Origin: Spongospora subterranea f. sp. subterranea
Lineage: Eukaryota; Endomyxa: Phytomyxea; Phytomyxea; Plasmodiophorida
DNA: 64,000 bases
Assembly: GCA_049724395.1 (NCBI GenBank)
Contig: JAUGWO010000209.1
Coordinates: 62,001-126,000 of the forward strand
Reading direction: 5' to 3'
This document shows positions 1 to 8,877 of this stretch, piece by piece. How positions within the stretch are numbered: the stretch's first letter is position 1; every line of letters begins with the position of its first letter. The notes under the pieces are model-generated. The model saw only the letters and a program-made list of their open reading frames with translations, had not been told where the DNA came from and ran no database searches. The position numbers and the translations under genes were made by a program.

Positions 1-2
1 CG

Positions 3-2429
3 GGCAGTTACATCAAGCGATTGGTATTGCCCCTTGAAGCTCAACAATTAGACAAGGTTGCAGCGGCTATCAAAGTTGCTGCCTCTGATGTGGCGAAACG
101 TTCTTTGATTTCCCACTGCATCTCGTTGTCATTAACTGTTGTCAAGGTCAACCAGTTTCGGAAATCCCTTCTGGAAACGATCTGTGATCTTTCTCGCAAT
201 GCACTCGCTACCCCTGATAACCTATCCCTCTGCCAGTGTCTTATTCATCTTGACGATGCGGCTGGTGTTGCCAATGTTCTAACGGAGCTGTGTAATGGCG
301 GTCTGGATCAATCCCTGATCGCATATCAAATCGCGTACGACATGGTCGAGATAGATAATTTCCCTTTTCAACAGCGAGTTAGCAAGGCGCTGCCAGAACT
401 AACTACGCCAGTGCTGAAAAACCTGGCCTTCATTCTTTCTGGTGAATCCACTCTGAACCTGCACCGTCAGTTCCTTTACAGTGCTGACGCAACTGATAAA
501 AATATTATGACCGCCATCAAAGAACGCGTTGAAGGTCGCAACAGCGTTACTCATTGCACTGCTATTGTAGCGCATGCGTTCATGCAGTGTGCCACAAGTA
601 GAGATCAGTTCATTCGAGATAATCTCGATTGGCTTGCTAGGGCGAACAATTGGGCTAAGATGTCGGTCACTGCTGCTTTCGGAGTTATTCACAAAGGACA
701 CATTCAACATGCACATGTAATTCTCAAACCATATCTCCCGCAGGAAGGCGTTGCTTCTTCCTCCTATTTACAGGCCGGGGCACTGTACGGCCTTGGTCTA
801 ATTCATTCTAATCGAGGAGGTGATCAGCAATCCTATCTCGAACAATGTCTTCGTAATGCGCCAGAAGACGAAGTTGTGCAACATGGAGCATGTTTGGCGC
901 TTGGTCTCAATGCTATGGCGACAAGTAACGTGGAGCTCTATGATACTTTAAAAGGAATTCTCTTTCATGACAATGCTGTTGCTGGAGAAGCAGCAGGTCT
1001 TGCCATGGGACTGGTTATGCTTGGCTCTTGCTCCTCGAACGCCATCGAAGAAATGTGTGCGTATGCGCACGAAACTCAGCATGAAAAGATCATTCGAGGC
1101 TTAGGGCTTGGGGTAGCCTTGACGATGTCAGGCTGCGAAGAGAAAGCTGACAACATCATCACCCAGTTATCTGGTAGCAAGGATCAGAATCTCCGTTATG
1201 GTGCGTGTTTTACACTAGCCCTGGCGTTTGCTTGTACTGCGAACCCATCCGCAATCAAGCGACTATTGCATATAGCTGTTTCTGATGTTTCAGTTGAAGT
1301 GAGGCGCGCTGCCGTGATCGCCGTTGGATTCGTATTGTCGAGCGTTCCGGAACGCATTCCTAAAGTTCTCTCTCTTCTGTGTGAGTCTTACTCTCCTCAA
1401 GTGCGATACGGAGCCGCCTTAGGAATTGGAATCGGCTGTGCAGGAACAGCGCTACGACCTGCTATTGAATTGCTCTCAGTTCTTTGCAAGGATCGCGTTG
1501 ACTATGTTCGTCAAGGTGCAATGATCGGCATGTCGATGGTGTTAATTCAAACAACAGCGTACCAAGATTGTGATGTCAATAATCATCGCGCTCTCATTGC
1601 AGCCGCCATTGAAGGAAAACACACCGACACACAGACGAAAATGGGGGCCATCATAGCTCAGGGAATCATCGACGCTGGAGGTCGTAATATGACCATCGCC
1701 TTGCGCTCTGGGACCACCGGGCACCGTCGACCTGCTGCCATTGCAGGCATGGCAGTATTTTGCCAGTATTGGTATTGGTATCCTCTAATGCATTTCTTTT
1801 CTTTGACGCTTCAAGCTACTCCTTTGATCGCGTTAAACCATAATCTCGAAATGCCTGCGCCATCGCTTTTTGTTTCATCTGCAAAAGCCTCTGTTTATGG
1901 GTATCCACCTGCACAGCAACCGAAACAAGAAGCACAGGTCAAAAAAGTTCCCACTGCCATGCTTTCAATATCAGCCAAAGCAAAAGCAAAACAAGCAAGG
2001 AAATTGAAGGGCGCTGCACTGAGTCCGACCTCAGAAGCTCAGGAAATGGAAATTGACAGCGTAGGGGATGTGCCTGCCAATTCTGAAGAATCTAAAGGTG
2101 CTCTACCTGCTACATCGTCCGAATCAGTGCAAGACGGGGAACCCGATCAGGTTTCATTGGCTAATCCATCACGAGTGACTCCGGCGCAGCGTCGTGTTGT
2201 TAGCTGTACATCTGCGCGTTATACTCCTTGCAAAAAGGACTATTACGGTATTGTCGTCATGAAAGACAACACTCCTGACCAACCAGAGGCTGTTGTTGTT
2301 TTTGAAAAACTTAAAGGTATTTATAGAGTTTTTGCCAAAATCGTAGGTTTTGATTATTTGTCAATAGCTCTCGGTGTCGGGGAAGAAGAAGAACCATCCC
2401 CGCCGGCTCCTTTCGAATTCAACCGTTGA
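3..2429 (+). CDS. RPN2: 26S proteasome regulatory subunit RPN2/PSMD1, 5' truncated
   Basis: Largest non-ATPase subunit of the proteasome base, a scaffold that carries ubiquitin receptor RPN13 and contacts the ATPase ring and RPN10/lid. The frame is open to the left edge, so the N-terminal part of the usual ~950-1000 residues lies outside; about 808 residues are visible. The PC-repeat toroid runs through the middle, with family signatures such as RNSVTHCTAIVAHAFMQC, DNLDWLARANNWAKMS, HKGHIQHA, ETQHEKIIRGLGLGVAL and RRAAVIAVGF. A basic/acidic Lys-rich linker follows, then the conserved C-terminal beta domain, ending in the PAPFEF type of tail that resembles the RPN13-binding PEPFEY end of animal RPN2. 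No intron is visible in this part. A second proteasome subunit, SEM1, lies 38 kb away on the other strand. Identification is secure. Confidence 0.96.
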   Translation, partial: GSYIKRLVLPLEAQQLDKVAAAIKVAASDVAKRSLISHCISLSLTVVKVNQFRKSLLETICDLSRNALATPDNLSLCQCLIHLDDAAGVANVLTELCNGGLDQSLIAYQIAYDMVEIDNFPFQQRVSKALPELTTPVLKNLAFILSGESTLNLHRQFLYSADATDKNIMTAIKERVEGRNSVTHCTAIVAHAFMQCATSRDQFIRDNLDWLARANNWAKMSVTAAFGVIHKGHIQHAHVILKPYLPQEGVASSSYLQAGALYGLGLIHSNRGGDQQSYLEQCLRNAPEDEVVQHGACLALGLNAMATSNVELYDTLKGILFHDNAVAGEAAGLAMGLVMLGSCSSNAIEEMCAYAHETQHEKIIRGLGLGVALTMSGCEEKADNIITQLSGSKDQNLRYGACFTLALAFACTANPSAIKRLLHIAVSDVSVEVRRAAVIAVGFVLSSVPERIPKVLSLLCESYSPQVRYGAALGIGIGCAGTALRPAIELLSVLCKDRVDYVRQGAMIGMSMVLIQTTAYQDCDVNNHRALIAAAIEGKHTDTQTKMGAIIAQGIIDAGGRNMTIALRSGTTGHRRPAAIAGMAVFCQYWYWYPLMHFFSLTLQATPLIALNHNLEMPAPSLFVSSAKASVYGYPPAQQPKQEAQVKKVPTAMLSISAKAKAKQARKLKGAALSPTSEAQEMEIDSVGDVPANSEESKGALPATSSESVQDGEPDQVSLANPSRVTPAQRRVVSCTSARYTPCKKDYYGIVVMKDNTPDQPEAVVVFEKLKGIYRVFAKIVGFDYLSIALGVGEEEEPSPPAPFEFNR

Positions 2430-2805
2430 AATGGATTATACACTAAGTAATAAACAGTCTAAAATCTAAACAACTCGAGCTGTTTCATGGCATTTATTGA
2501 TTCCAGCCATTTGTTTCAGTTTCGCATCAATCATTTGCGATTCATATCCGGTTTACGTAGAAGTTCTCAAACAATCCCAAGTTGAAGTCTTCATGAGGCG
2601 CAATGAAGAATATCTCATGTATGTACGTATGGTGAACGGTGAACCCGCCGCTCGTACGCACAGGTACGGAGGGAACCTCATCACAGTGTGTCGGTTGTTC
2701 ACCGTCCGACTTTGACGTTACCGTCAACCTATCCCTACGGTTTGGGCAGGTTTATTACCTCAACGATCATCGACCAGAGCCGGGGGTTATCATATCACAA
2801 GAGAA
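2430..2805. other. Intergenic region between RPN2 and QCR6
   Basis: This 376 bp holds several short overlapping open frames on both strands (for example 2497-2715 plus and 2542-2727 minus), none of which resembles a family I know. It probably holds the RPN2 3' UTR and the QCR6 promoter/5' UTR. An unrecognised small gene cannot be excluded. Confidence 0.4.
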
Positions 2806-3082
2806 ATGGCCGATGAAGAAGAGATTGTGGACCCTCGAGCTGAAATCGAGACCGATTGCCACCATCACTGTGTAAAGCTGTATAAGTTATACGAAGGCTG
2901 TGCTCGCAGAATCGAGAATGACACTACTGGCGAAAAGAACTGTAATGGTTATTATTTCGATTATCTGCATTGCATCGATCATTGCGTACGTACATTTTCC
3001 TGCATATTTTCTATCTGATCAGTTTCTAAGCAACATACTGCTCACACAGGTTGTTCCAAAGCTCTTTAGCCAACTCAAATGA
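2806..3082 (+). CDS. QCR6: Cytochrome bc1 complex hinge protein (UQCRH/QCR6)
   Basis: Acidic hinge subunit of mitochondrial respiratory complex III that sits by cytochrome c1 in the intermembrane space. Two exons: 2806-2985 and 3050-3082, joined in phase 0 across a 64-bp GT-AG intron (GTACGT...CACAG). The product is about 70 residues: an acidic start (MADEEEIVDP), then paired cysteines forming the family's helical hairpin (CHHHC near residue 17, CARRIEN, KNC, LHCIDHC), ending VVPKLFSQLK, which aligns with the KLFNKLK end of animal UQCRH. Without splicing the frame runs on into a meaningless tail to 3018. It follows RPN2 in the same orientation. Identification rests on the cysteine spacing, the DYLH-DHC block and the C-terminus. 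Confidence 0.88.
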
Positions 3083-4016
3083 TTTATAAATAATCCCTTT
3101 CCCACGTTTAAGTTGGTGTGAAATATTTGATTGTTGTTGAAAAGCTGATAAGATCACTAGCGATTTACAAAGTAATTCTGCAGGCAATAAAATCAAACAG
3201 AGGGCAATGCACCGGCCCGGCACGAGAAACATTGTAATGAAGTGTTCTAAATGTATATACTACCTCATTTTGTCATATTGCACAAAGCGACTGATGCCAG
3301 GTGCAAACAGAATGCAGCAACCTGTTAGCAAAGTCGGGTTTCTACGATTTTCAACTACAGGCTGTTTGGCAAATCACAGTATCTGCTGCTTTATGATCCG
3401 ACGTGAACGACCATTTGAATTTACTGAACAGTGTGGATTAGAGAATTGAGATATACCAACTACAAGACTACATGCATTTGAGCTGGCTCCAAAAATGTCG
3501 ATGTTATATTGATATGGAACATTCTGAACCATTTTTCGAAAAACAAACTTGAGATTTAAAATCTTCTCAAGTAATCAGTTGAACCACTGATTGAGGAGCG
3601 AACCCAAGAAAACGTGAACAATCAGACGAAATATAGAGTTAGCGGAACTCAGTATTAGCGGAGGAATGTGTCGGTTACCGGGCGGTACGGTGACCCGCGG
3701 CCCGTGGCCCAGAGCTGAAGACTGAAGAGGGTACCCCTTGAAGCGGATCACAGACTGTGGTAACGCGTGACCGTCGCCGCGTACTACCGCCAGCTCTAGG
3801 GTAGCCCCTTGTTCATTGATCGCCTTGTTTAACCGAACCCTCTCTGGGGGAATTACCAATCTGATTGCGCCCCTGAATTATGCCCATGGGTTATAAAACG
3901 CGATCAGGGAATCGACATCCACCAGTGGCGACGACTACTCGTAAAGTAAACCGTTCTTGTTAATGTATCGATGCTGCTACTGATCGGTATCCTATGCCCA
4001 GCGTATCAAACCCAGA
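3083..4016. other. Gene-poor region with a GC-rich patch at about 3650-3960
   Basis: No convincing gene. The first part is AT-rich. From about 3650 to 3960 composition changes to GC-rich, with a minus open frame at 3575-3859 that matches nothing I recognise. The patch may be an upstream exon or 5' region of the SET-domain gene that follows, or an inserted fragment. Confidence 0.35.
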
Positions 4017-5518
4017 TTGTTCTCATTACCGTCAGGTTGGACACACGATTCAAGTAAGGAACTCGCTAATTATCCGTCTGATAATCGAGGAATAGAAATC
4101 AGCGATTTGCAGAAGTATCATCAATCAATAATTAAGGCCATTGGTTCCACCTATCATCCATTTGTTCTTCCTTCTGATATTTTCTCTCAAAAGCGGCCAC
4201 AATTTAAGTATATACGACGAAGTATTTCAATTACCCACTTTTGTTTCGTCAAGGTTTATAACAGTGATCATAGATGTTTATTACGACGTCCCTAAGCCTC
4301 GAGAGAGTGTCGCTCCTCATTGTGAATGCCATGCGTACGATCGGGATTGTGGCGATGACGATTGCTTGAATCGCGTTACGTTCATATGTTGTCCTCCTTC
4401 GTGCCCTGTTGGATCAAACTGCAAAAATTCATTCCCGAAGAAAGACGCTCCGATGGAACGGTTTCTAACTGATCAAAGAGGATGGGGTTTACGTGCTCGT
4501 CAAGCAATTCCCGCTCACCGGTTTGTTGCAGAATATCGGGGAGAGTTGATCAGCGTCGCCGAATGCGATCGGCGACGAAAACAATGCTATGAATTGGGGG
4601 TATTCGATACGTATATGCTCAGCGTCACTGGAGATATGATTATTGATGCTCGGCATTCATCCGGTGAAGGGCGCTTTATTAATCATTCCTGTAATCCGAA
4701 CTGTGTCGTGCAAAAATGGACAGATGGTCCCCATATTCGAATCGCTATTATGACAGGACACAATATCCCTTGCGGGCAAGAGTTAACTATAGATTGTAAG
4801 TTCTGCATCGCTATCTTGACAATCTGGGAATGACAGATCCGTTTCTGCAGACGCCTTTTATGACTCAAGAAGCCAGATTAGGCAAAAATGGTATATGGCG
4901 AAAAGTAAAATTTTCACTGGGTTAGTGTTCTAAACATGCGTGTTTTTTAGCTTGTGCGGTTCAGCGAATTGTCGTAAAAGGTGATCGATTATGATAGAAA
5001 TGACCCCAAAAACGATAATGACGATCTGAGACATGTAAATCAACGTGGCAAACATCGGCTGATGAACTAATATCGTGTTCCTGGAACAGATATTGGCCGA
5101 TGATGAATGTTTTGAATGCGGTGATGGGGGTAATCTAGTTCTCTGCTCTTATTCCCAGCCGGGGTTCGTTTGTCATCGCGCATTCCATCCTAAGTGTGTT
5201 GGGTTGGGTCATTCCCCTCCAGCCCATACTTTATATCAGTGCCCTTGCCATCTGTGCGATGTCTGTAGGAATTCCCCGGTCCAAGTCCAGTGCATTACGT
5301 GCGTGTCGGCATGGTGTCGAAGGCATTGCCCATCGTATATGAAACCTGCCAATCAATCGAAGAACGCTCCTACCGTATACAGATTATGTCCATCATGTGC
5401 TCAAGATGACGTCTTTGACTACCTATCATCAGAGCCATTTCGGCACCTTTTATCAGATAGGGAAGCCTATTCTGGTGTATTTATCTCATTCCCTTTTGAT
5501 CAGGATTATGTTCTATAA
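4017..5518 (+). CDS. NSD/ASH1-type histone lysine methyltransferase (AWS-SET-postSET-PHD)
   Basis: Nuclear enzyme expected to methylate histone H3, probably Lys36, from its family. Domain order is that of the NSD C-terminal half. A KYIRR-N-VYYDVPKP lead-in forms across an intron that ends at ATCATAG before 4279. The AWS Cys cluster follows (CECHAYDRDCG, CLNR, CCPPSCPVGSNC). The SET domain then has RGWGLRA, YRGELI, the core RFINHSCNPNC and GQELTID, after which a GTAAGT donor interrupts the expected Tyr. A post-SET CGSANCRK block lies near 4950-4985. Last comes a PHD plus C5HCH module (ECGDGGNLVLC, HRAFHPKC, CPCHLCDVC, CITC, CRRHC), which is characteristic of NSD proteins. The true start is not determined and exons upstream of 4017 are likely; the post-SET/PHD junctions are approximate. 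The next gene begins only about 75 bp downstream. Confidence 0.85.
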
Positions 5519-5591
5519 AGAGGTACTCTTTTCATTTACTGATTTCGATCTTTGGTGCTGCGGTTATCTATATGGGTTATATGACACTGAA

Positions 5592-7511
5592 ATGTCTTTG
5601 AAGACCAATTTCACCGAGTCTTTGAAGAATATTCACCACAGGATCACTGCCCGCGCTAAGATTGTCAGAACCCTAACCTTGACTCCATTGAGGCTTGTGT
5701 TCAACACTAGCGCCTTATCTAGCCTCGCCGGCAAGTGTCATCTTGTATATATTGATCCCGGTCAGATATTGTTTAACGCTGGTGATGAGGGGGACTATGT
5801 TGCTATCATTAGCAAGGGAGCGATAATCAGTGATGGAAAGCCTTATCAACGAATGGCCGGCGACTTCGTCTACGATATTGATAGTTCAGGGAAAAGGCAG
5901 ATAACAGCTCGAGCGATAATCACTTGCCGAATCGTCACAATACGATTGTCTGACATGTCGCCAAACGAATCCAAACTGGTCATGTCGTTCCTTGATCCAG
6001 AGATGATCAGAACCGCACTCATGAGAACCAGCCTGCTTTCTGGCCTGTCCTCATCTCATATCGACCTGGTCGCCGAAATGGTCCACTTTAGAGCAGCTGA
6101 CCGCGATGAAATTATCATAAAAGAAGGGGACATCGGCCAGTCGTTGCTGATTGTGGAGCGAGGGAGCGCCCATTGCCAGACAGGTATGATTTAGCCGTTT
6201 TGTCGGTAGATCGTTTTCCAAAGGCGTTCCTATAGGGTTTGATGATGCAGCTATTCCTCTCGGCGATATTTCTCCTGGGGATTTTGTCGGTGAGATTGCT
6301 CTTCTAATGGGAATCCCTCGTACCGCCACCGTCATCGCCTCTGGACCCATGATCTTGCTGGAACTACGAGCAAGTGACTTCATGCATGCGATCGACAGAG
6401 ATGGAAGCATTGAGAAGCAGATTCGATCCCGTATCCAAACCCGTATTATGATGCAGTTCAGGCGATATCATGTATGAACTATCTTCCAATTACTCCAATC
6501 GTTTCGCGCTCACCTATCCACATTTAGTGCCCGTTTTTTGAAACGCTGACCGACGCTGAGTTGACTGAACTTGGTTCGTTCACGAATCTATGGTTCGTTC
6601 CGGCCGGCAGGAAGTTATTCAGGGTGGCAGGATACTGGGGATATATTTTATATGGTTGCCTATGGGAATGTGCAGATTCAGCTGTTTTCCTCGAATTTGA
6701 CGGTTCGGACTGAGATATTGCTGTCAGCTGGGTCCCATTTCGGGGAGTTGGCTTTACTCCATGATACGCCAAGGAACGGAACGGCCATGACAGTCACGAG
6801 TTGCCTCTTCTTGACCTTATCTAGACACGATTTCACTCGGATATTTACCGATCAGGTTTGCATATCCAACTCCGCCGTTGGAATTTTCAAGTTGTCCTCT
6901 TCTATTGACGATATCGTGGAAGTGATGGATCTGCTCAAAAGACCATTTGGCAGAGAAATGCTAGCTCGGTTCTGTGAACATTCAATGCCAGCGGTTAGTT
7001 TTCCATAATCAGATTTTTATGATTGTTGCTGACCTGTTACTAGGCGAATGTTGAGCTCTGGTTGAAATGCGACCGTTTTCAGCGACAATGCTCAAAAATG
7101 TCTGTTGCCGATCAGGCCACAAGAGCGAAGGAAATTATATCTACCTATATATCTGAGCAAGCAACAGTAAAAGTCTCTTTGCCGGCAATCGCAGTTGATG
7201 AGCTCAAAGAAGAAATCACCAAGGTCTTTTGTTGAAGCATTGAGAATTAGCAGACCTGTTGATGCAGTTTCGTACAGGACCAGGTAGACTATTCGCGTCT
7301 CTTCAATATCACGAAATATGCGATCCTTCGTATGATAGCTGCTGATGTTTACCCACGTTTCCGCCAGTCATCTTCTTATGGATTATTCGACAAAGGCGCC
7401 AAAGATTCAGATTCGGTTGAAGATATCAGAAGCGATAACGAGATCGGGTTTCACGACACAGTAATCAAGAGGCAATCGTCCGAGGGAGCAGAAAAAGAAA
7501 GTGTAGCTTGA
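5592..7511 (+). CDS. Multi cyclic-nucleotide-binding-domain protein with C-terminal RGS domain
   Basis: Predicted cytosolic signalling protein combining cAMP/cGMP sensing with a G-protein GAP module. The start is taken at ATG 5592. CNBD1 (about 5690-5990) lacks a recognisable phosphate-binding cassette. CNBD2 (about 6010-6470) is interrupted by an intron near 6184-6238 and keeps the cassette VGEIALLMGIPRTATV. CNBD3 (about 6535-6860) keeps FGELALLHDTPRNGTAM. After a linker (IDDIVEVMDLLKRPFGREML) comes an RGS core: ANVELWLKCDRFQR, ATRAKEIISTYI, DYSRLFNITKYAILRMIAADVYPRF, with introns near 7005-7044 and 7227-7279. The protein ends EKESVA at 7511. A +1 frame break lies at 6624-6630 inside CNBD3. 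No kinase or channel domain is seen, so this is neither PKG nor a CNG channel. Confidence 0.8.
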
Positions 7512-7641
7512 TGTTTTTTCTAATACGTAAACCCTTTAAACAGACTTGCACCAGTCAATAATACAATATTGATATTCGACAAGAACATCGATTTCAGAGA
7601 ATCAAGTCAGTATATTCAAATCAATGCGATATCTGAGCCGA

Positions 7642-8211
7642 TTACTCCACTTGAAACTCTTCTTTCTGGCCGTTCATACGCTGTGTTTCCAAGTTGATCT
7701 GCTCTTGGATGGTGGAAACGCGTCGCTGACTAGCAGCGCCGAAACCGTCGAACAGGTCGGCAACATCATCTTCGCCAAGAGATTTCGCGTTGCTGGAGTA
7801 CTCTGGCAGCGTCTTTTCTGAGTCGTGCATTTCAGATATCAACGACGCTTGAAGATTATCTGTAGTCGACCCCATAGCCTCTGAGGTCGTAGGGTCCTGT
7901 CCGACGTAGCAATCGATAGCGTCCATAGCTTGATGCGCATGGCGTAAATCACTTTTAGCTAATGACCGGAACAGTGCACTGGCCTGTAAATTTCCCTCTT
8001 CATCGGCACGCTCGGCGAAATAGCTATACCGCGCGGATGACGCCCCTTTCTCGAAAAATATCTGCCGCAATGCGGCTGCACTGTCTTCAGTTAGCGAGAA
8101 ATTCTCGGACGAGGCTTGCTGTGTTTGGAACTGCGAGGTTGAGGTAAGACGCCTAGATGATGGGCGGAGGCGGTAGACCAAGGAACGGGTGACCCTGTTA
8201 GCAATCATCAT
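7642..8211 (-). CDS. Rubrerythrin/ferritin-like protein with mitochondrial-type leader
   Basis: Ferritin-like fold related to rubrerythrin, a di-iron peroxidase of anaerobes and some protists. The start is chosen at 8211 (MMIANRVTRSLVYRLRPSSRR) because this N-terminus is a typical mitochondrial presequence: Arg/Ser-rich and without acids. The frame stays open to 8301, so an upstream start is possible. The first helix pair has ARYSYFAERADEEGNLQASA and the second half TTDNLQASLISE, as in rubrerythrin. Several iron ligands are altered: the GES glutamate is missing, the ExxH of helix 2 reads DLRH, and the final ExxH of helix 4 is absent. There is no C-terminal rubredoxin zinc domain. It is probably organellar with a weakened or lost di-iron centre. 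It is divergently arranged with the Cys-Pro repeat gene, 666 bp apart. Confidence 0.7.
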   Translation of the reverse strand: MMIANRVTRSLVYRLRPSSRRLTSTSQFQTQQASSENFSLTEDSAAALRQIFFEKGASSARYSYFAERADEEGNLQASALFRSLAKSDLRHAHQAMDAIDCYVGQDPTTSEAMGSTTDNLQASLISEMHDSEKTLPEYSSNAKSLGEDDVADLFDGFGAASQRRVSTIQEQINLETQRMNGQKEEFQVE

Positions 8212-8301
8212 GGCTGGCAATGACGGTTTCCAACTACCAGTCAGCCGGGCCCGGGAACCGCAGCATGTGGCGCCAGAGGGCGCCGCCCTCGCGCAGTTCA
8301 C

Positions 8302-8877
8302 TCACACTCTGCTCATGTCAGCACGTGTGTACACTCTGTTGCGGAATCCGCAACTCGCCAATCTTCGCCATCGGCCCACTCGGTCCACCAAGGCTCTCCG
8401 GAATTGAATTTCGATGTTTGCAATTGACTATCCGATCGAAGAGCCGGCCTGATTTGCTTGGAGATTCAATAGTCGTCTAATATTCATGTGCAATTCCCAA
8501 TGTCAGCTATATTTCAAAGTTTCTTTGTATTGGTCGAATCAATGTCCTGCAGCGTTTTGAACAATCCATTTTGTCAGCGTGTATCCGGACAATCGCACGA
8601 TCACAGGCCATCTGCGACATATCGTTTTGTGGCTCGTAGACACGACAGGGTGGGACGCTACACCGCCTCGACTGCGCTCCACTAAAGTAGTGTACACTGA
8701 GAGGGCGCGACCCGCACGCATCATTTGATTTGGATTATCGGTCCCTCTAAGTCCCGCTACACCACATTTCACAAATTGCTCAATCGCAGGGACTGGCTAA
8801 AACCATCATCAAAGCGTGTTTTTTCCTTGTGCCCCATTAACTAAGCTCCAATCCCAACATCCTTTCGCTGTATCAAC
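8302..8877. other. Region between two divergent genes (putative promoters)
   Basis: About 575 bp between the rubrerythrin-like gene (minus) and the Cys-Pro repeat gene (plus). The open frames here look random. It presumably contains both promoters. I see no TATA-like box or repeated operator that I could defend. Confidence 0.35.

Noticed and set aside
3575-3859. Possible rRNA or organelle-DNA fragment in the GC-rich patch.
   Set aside because: I found no recognisable conserved rRNA block; composition alone is not evidence.
6624-6630. A 7-nt GTGGCAG segment whose removal would repair the frame, as a micro-intron.
   Set aside because: Such a size is far below the 47-96-bp introns seen here, and GT..AG strings of this length are common by chance; kept only as an alternative in the frame-break finding.
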